NCBI GenBank assembly: GCA_030142905.1
Contig: JASJOG010000122.1
Location: 979,526 to 1,043,525, forward strand
Origin: Heliopora coerulea
Taxonomy: Eukaryota; Cnidaria; Anthozoa; Scleralcyonacea; Helioporidae
Length of the DNA: 64,000 nt
Direction of reading: 5' to 3'
Positions 58,560-64,000 of the stretch are shown piece by piece. A model generated the notes under the pieces. That model saw only the letters and a list, made by a program, of their open reading frames with translations, was not told the origin of the DNA and did no database searches. Both the position numbers and the translations under genes were made by a program. Numbering within the stretch: position 1 is the stretch's first letter; each line of letters opens with the position of its first letter.

Positions 58560-59160
58560 CAATTTCATTTATGAAATTGCTTTAACATTTGAAATGACAA
58601 TTTTATGTTTAAATTTATGAATTCATTCACGGGATTGGCATCATATCCCTTCAAATCATATGTGAAATTTTTAATTTCTAATGAGATTTGAAGACGTGAT
58701 AAGTGATTGTTTTTTACAGATGAAAATTTCACATTTAATACTAGAATCAAATATGAATTTCAGTGTAAAATGACTTTTCTTATATTAAATTATTAACTTG
58801 ATATTTTATATAAGAAGCTACTTAATAAGTAAAAAGTCAATTTCATATACGAAATTGAGAATTTCACATTAGAAATTGGCATGGTTTACCTACAAATCAT
58901 ACATAAAATTCTTAATTTCGTACACGATAATATTTTTGTCAACAAAAATTGGCGTTCAATATTTGAATCAAATATGTATATTATTGTGGAATGACTTTCA
59001 CGTATGAATTGTTGGCTTAACAAGAAAGGAGAAATACTCAGTTTATGTATGATGTTAAAGAATATTATGTGAATTAAGAATTTCACAAGTGAATGTTTCA
59101 CACAGTGTGAAATTTTGGAATTAAACACAAATTTTAGGGTAAAATGCCTTTTTAAACAAG
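58560..59160. repeat. ~230-bp satellite-like subrepeat inside array unit 3
   Basis: AAATTGGCAT...AATCATA...AATTTCTTAATTTC-like blocks recur at about 58628 and 58872, and CAAATATGAATTTCAGTG/AATGACTTT-like blocks at 58740, 58962 and 59118. About 2.5 copies, AT-rich. This explains why unit 3 is about 1.2 kb longer than its neighbours. Confidence 0.6.
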
Positions 59161-61546
59161 AATCAACATTTCATATGGATTAAATTTCAGATTTGTCAAA
59201 TCCAAATTTTAAACTTCAACTTGTAAGAGATGGGATTATATTTGGTCCGAGATTCTATAATCTTTCGATCTTACATGATACGTTTTAAGGATGTTTACCA
59301 CCAGAAATGCGAATTAACTAATTTAGTGACAGACGTCCTGATCTTCAGGACTCTTGACGCCATTTAGACGTTGTAAACCAGAAAAGATCAAGCTCTGCTG
59401 GTAGGCGAGGTCCGTTGCCCCGATCTACAGAGTAACAAACGAAGAAAGCAGTCAGAATTAAGTAGATGAGTTATGGTCAAAACCAAAATACACGTCAACT
59501 AAAGCTGGGCCCGCAAACAGTAAGGCCGTATCGGCACACAAACAAGTTATTTTAAACGAACATCGCGCATAACATAAGCAAGACCCATTGCACCGCTTTG
59601 CATCAAGGATATCGTGGCAACAGCTATACCGCAGAGCATATACGTTCACGTCTAAATACGTTGGAGGCTATGCTGAACCTGCCGCAACACAAAATAAACA
59701 TTTTGAAGTGAGCAAGCAAACTGAAGCAACGGACTGCGTTAAACCAATCACATACAAAGGCACAAAACAGTTTCAGCCTGTGAAACCTTGCTGACGAAAC
59801 CAAAAGCAAAGTGACGCTTCTTCTAGAGGATTTTATCTAAGGCATGTAGGTCATGGGAAAGCGAACCCAACTCAACAGCAGGTGAGAGGAACTATACAAC
59901 ACGATTTTAGATGTGTGAATTGGTATTAAACAAGGTTAGTTAACAAATGCAATATTTTCGAATGTTATCAAGATTTAAGCACTAAAGCGCTTTTTACCGT
60001 GTATGTTCAAGTAAAAGAATCAGTAAGACTTAATGGGAAGTTCAAGTAGAGTTAGATTCATTAAAGTATATCAGGTTGAGTAAACGAAGTGATAGCGTTT
60101 GGCCAAGCTCCACTAGACAGTTACTGAAAGAAATGAAGCTATGCCAAAGCATAGTAAAACGCAAAAACAAAATAAAGTTAAGTTGAAGAATACACAAAAC
60201 CACAAATAAAAGCGCTATTAGGAAGAAAAATATTGTATTCAAAATATCAAATTTATTGAATAAATTACGCAGCAAAACCAAAAGACATTTCATCTTACCT
60301 AATTACTTTTGAAAGACATTCTTGAGAAAGAGTTTGCAATAGGAAAAATGACCATTGAGTTACGATTGATCAGAAAGTGAAGGGAAATGCTTTATTCAAC
60401 GCGCAATGATATTTGACACCAAGAATGTTGTTATTTGCACTTCGTAGCCGAGTCGACGAAAGGAAGCCACGAGTCAGTGCGTGATTACGTTTAACTCAGA
60501 TCATGCGTATTTTACAGTTTATTATGTTAACACTCATGACACGAAAGGCACGCGAAAGAAATCGCGAAGGAATATGGTGGTTTGAAATAAACCTGGAGGT
60601 GATCGTTCGAAAGTATATGGCCTGGACTACACAGTTTCCGTACCTTAACGACGCTCATCGATTACAAATCTCCAACAACAATAGAATTGCTTTACCATTT
60701 CCCTTCTACGCGTTCGTATTTTGATAAAAAGAATTTTGCTCTCCTCAACGTAAGGTGAGAAACATGTTTAAGTAAATATCATAGTTAGACTGTGTAAGGC
60801 CATAGCGGCACTTGGGTTTTCTCCTCATGCAAATGAGTCTTAGAATGGTTTTCCAATTAAGGCTGTCACATCTACCTTCAATCGAACTATGGACTGATAT
60901 CCAAAGTCGTATAGTCCTAAGTTACAAGAAGAATGGTTTATGTGAACTTCTTCGCTAAACTCTTGTTGCGATTTCGTACTGATGCACTTTAAGAACTAGA
61001 ACTTTCTTCTGTTCTAAAATTAAGTAGGTAATTTCGTCGTGGTATGAATCTGATCGGGCAACTCGTTCGTGCCAGAACAAACGTTATGTCTTAAACTAGC
61101 TAAATTGGCTGAAAGTAAAGCAGAACATAGATTTTAAAATCTAGACACTCCATGGATTTGGGCAAACAAAATTATGACACAACCGTGTATCTCCCTTTGC
61201 TTCGGGATGATTAAAAGTAGTTCAGTGATACGATGTGAATATTTCATGTGGGATTCATGGATCTGCATAAATAAGGCCATATTTCGTTGAGCAAGCTATT
61301 CTGCTTCAAGGCGTTAACAGAAAGCCAAACTATACAATCGTCACATGAATTTTCCTGAGCATATAATCCTTTTTTAAATTGACATTTTGTAAGCTTGTGT
61401 TTGTTCCCCTATACCCACCCTAGTTTCATATCTCTTCAATTTTACAACATGCATTTTAAAAGACGTTTACTTGCATGATCCCAAATCACCAAATTTAGTG
61501 ACAGATTTCTCTATATCTAAGATTCTTTAACGGCAGTGAGAGTGTT

Positions 61547-61867
61547 TCAATCAGAACCGAGAAAAACACATCGAGAGCGGTCAGGCAAACCAGGTTTTCG
61601 CCCAAAAACGTCACGAGCCCATCGGCGCGCAAACGAGTTCCTGCAGGCAAGCACCATGTAAAACATCAGTAATAGCCATTCCACTGCTTTGAAGAATATA
61701 ACAAGCATTACGCGGCGTAAGAGTACATGTAAGTCCAAGACGTTTAAACACGTTGAGACTGGGTTTGAACTAACGCAATGCATAATAAATAGTTTAAAGT
61801 AAGCAAGCAAACTGAACAAAATGAATGCGTGCGAGAAATCGCAAACAAACGCATGCAATAGTTTCAT
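61547..61867 (-). pseudogene. Conserved hydrophobic frame in the array (best copy)
   Basis: A minus-strand frame of about 106 codons with LLHAFVCDFSHAFILFSLLA and VMLVIFFKAVEWLLLMFYMV. Related readings occur in the other units at the matching place: 59809-59520 (LFCAFVCDWFNAVRCFSLLA), 56637-56452 (LFCAFVYDWFHAFVFFGLPA) and 54560-54350 (FSAFVCDWFVVFIFSSLLAQ, after a shift), plus a stray at 30850-30930. It would form two hydrophobic, membrane-like segments. I do not recognise the family, and it may be a chance frame. Confidence 0.3.
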
Positions 61868-64000
61868 TCATTGAAATCTAGTTCAAGGAACCAAAAGCAA
61901 AATGACGTTTTTACTGGAGGTTTTCATCATAGCCATGCAACCTGAAGTAGAGCGAACGCAACTCAAGGACATATAAGAAGAATTGCAACATCATTTTAGA
62001 TAAGTAAATTGACATTAAACAAAGAAAGGCGAGTCAACAAATGTAATATTATAAATTATTTAAGATCTAAACAGATTTAAGCTCTAAAGCGCTTTTAACC
62101 GTGTATTTTTAAGGAAAGTAAAGTAAAACAAAGTAAACTAAAATAAAGTAAAGAACTTCAATAAGAAGTTCAGGTAGAGTTAGATTGTTTAAAACATGTA
62201 TATAGTTCAGTAAACAAACTGATAACGCCAGACCAACCTCAAACAGAAAGTTATTGAAAGATGTTATTAGTAATTAGTTAGTTATTGAAAGCTATGCTAA
62301 AGCATAGTAAAAAGAAAGGAGAAATTAATTTTAAGTAAAAGAACATACACAACCACAACTAAAAACGTTATTTCCAAAAAAACCATTGAATTCAGAATAT
62401 CTAATCCATTAAATTAAATACCGAGCAAAACTAAAAGACATTTCATCTTCCTTATTTATTTTTGATGGAAATATTTCACACAGGAATTTACGTATGAAAA
62501 TAACTAATGAGCAACGTTTTGTCCGAAAGCAGAGAAAAAGACTCTACTGAAGTGGCAACGAAGTTTGAAAACAGGAATGTTGTCATTTGCACTTCGTTGC
62601 TGAGTGGGACGAATGGAAGCCATAAGTCAGCGCATTAGATTATGTATAACTCAGATCATGCGCACTTACCACTTCATTATGTTAACAAATTTGGTACGAA
62701 AGGAAGGCAAAAGAAATCGAGAACGAATATGGTAATTTGCGATAAAGCTGTGGCCAATTCTTTGAACGTAAATAGTTTAAAAGGCAGTTCGCTTGCAAAT
62801 TCTCGTTATTCAACTTTAAAATGTACTTGCTCTACCTTTTCCATTCTACGTGTTCTTATGGTCATAAACAGAACTTTGCTGTCCCTCAGCTTAAGGTGAG
62901 AACTATGGTTAAAAATTTAAATATCAAACGATTCATAGCTTAAGGTCATAGACAGTCAGGTATGCTTCGCGTGCAAAGTGCAATTAAAACAGGTTTTCTA
63001 CGGTAATCAGTAATCACACCCATTTTCTATCGAACAACAGATTGATATCCAAGGTAGCATACTCCTCGATTCCAAAAAGAATCATTGCTGGGAACTTACG
63101 GAAAACCCTAGATAAGATTTCGCACTTGTGCACTTTCAAGTACTGGTTCTATCTTTTATTGCAGAATTACGGAGTTAGGTTCTTCGCGGTACGAATTTTA
63201 TGTGGCAACTCCACGATGCCAGTCCAAACCTCATGTCTTATACTTAGTACTATTTGTACAAAGTAAAAATAGAAAACAGATTTCAAAATCTAGACACAGG
63301 GGTTTCGGCATATCGAATTTTTACCCGATGGTGTGGCTCCCCAAGCTTTAAGATGTATAAAAATAATTCAATTATACAATGTAAATATTACCTCATGCAT
63401 TCCTGGGTATGCAAAATACGGTAAATTTTCATCGAGCAAGTTCGTAAGCTAGATGGTCTTAAAGGAGAGCCAAACAGTGTAATCCACACGTGAATTTTCC
63501 TTCACTGATAATCCGTTAATTAAATTGAGATTTTTGTAAGGTGGTCTTCGTTAAATTGTACTAGGCTTGCACTTGTGATTCGTAACTAAAACCAATATTA
63601 AAGTTTTTTTTCTATGTAGTTGTGGTAGATGAGCTTCTCGTGAACACGATACAACACTAAAGTCCGATCAGGGAAATAACATATCTAATAGTCATGAATA
63701 TTTAGAGTGAAGAACATTTTATTAATGTTAGCTGTTCTAAAGCCAAAGTGCGTTTTTGATAATCGCTTGTCTTTGTCAAAAGCTACCTGGTAAGACTCCC
63801 TAGAGGATCGTTAGGAAAGTATAAACGCTGTAGGACTTCAATCAGTTTTCAAATTTTCTCCATGCAGTATAAGCTAACAAGCATTTAATTATTCTGGTTT
63901 GTTTCCACAAAATATCATTATGGAGGGTAGTGTTCTTTCATTGCACGCATTATATTTCATCGATCACCAGTAATCAATGACTTGACTCCCTGTTATTTTT

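Larger units (their letters stand above)
53040..64000. repeat. Diverged tandem array of a ~2-kb unit, at least five copies
   Basis: Ordered landmarks recur. AAGCAAAATGACG-like: 53044, 54584, 56559, 59804, 61895. TTTAAGCTCTAAAGCGC-like: 53235, 54743, 56742, 59971, 62074. ATCATGCGCAGTTACC-like: 53737, 55246, 57256, 60500, 62655. CCTTTTCCTTTCTACG-like: about 53912, 55444, 57445, 60700, 62836. Period is 1.5-3.2 kb because units have gains and losses. All are in the same orientation and clearly diverged. The array runs past the right edge. No known transposon protein is seen. Confidence 0.85.

Overview
This window looks like gene-poor DNA from an invertebrate animal, packed with transposable elements. 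A cnidarian is my best guess, but only a guess. It is AT-rich, with no operons, no bacterial signals and no host gene I can recognise. What can be identified is Penelope-like elements (PLEs) with GIY-YIG endonucleases, LTR retrotransposons, several non-LTR retrotransposons, cut-and-paste DNA transposons, tRNA-derived SINEs and long TATA/TACA microsatellites. Almost every reading frame carries stops or frameshifts, so this is mostly a graveyard of once-active elements.

Layout. 1-680: Gypsy reverse transcriptase remnant (minus), broken by a 5'-truncated L1/Tx1-type LINE (687-6436). 6534-10140: PLE pieces, including a fold-back unit with 282-bp arms. 11183-15150: CR1-like LINE (minus) carrying a SINE insertion. 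15903-16855: a ~950-bp repeat whose inverted partner lies 25 kb away (41085-42083). 17720-20998: R4/Dong-like LINE with a restriction-like endonuclease, flanked by (AAT)n. 21061-21905: second fold-back PLE. 22539-22870: two SINEs. 23689-30802: a 7.1-kb hAT transposon with near-perfect 8-bp target duplication, into which a two-gene Harbinger transposon (23923-27259) has inserted. 32000-37080: microsatellites interleaved with PLE terminal fragments that contain hammerhead ribozymes. 37080-37661: solo LTR. 37753-40572: a PLE with two 832-bp inverted arms. 42093-48835: a complete Gypsy element with a Tigger transposon inserted in its reverse transcriptase. 50114-52350: second, decayed Harbinger-like transposase. 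~53040-64000: at least five diverged copies of a ~2-kb unit, running off the window.

The most interesting signal is structural RNA. Unrelated PLE termini here share one architecture, CTGANGA, then a hairpin, then GAAA. In at least four places this extends to a full hammerhead ribozyme fold with matching stem I strands. Hammerhead motifs in PLEs are known. What stands out here is how many different sequence families carry the core, and how often it lies in fold-back units whose reverse transcriptase is gone while the endonuclease remains. A second open question is the 53-64 kb array: its copies share a hydrophobic minus-strand reading frame that I cannot assign to any family.
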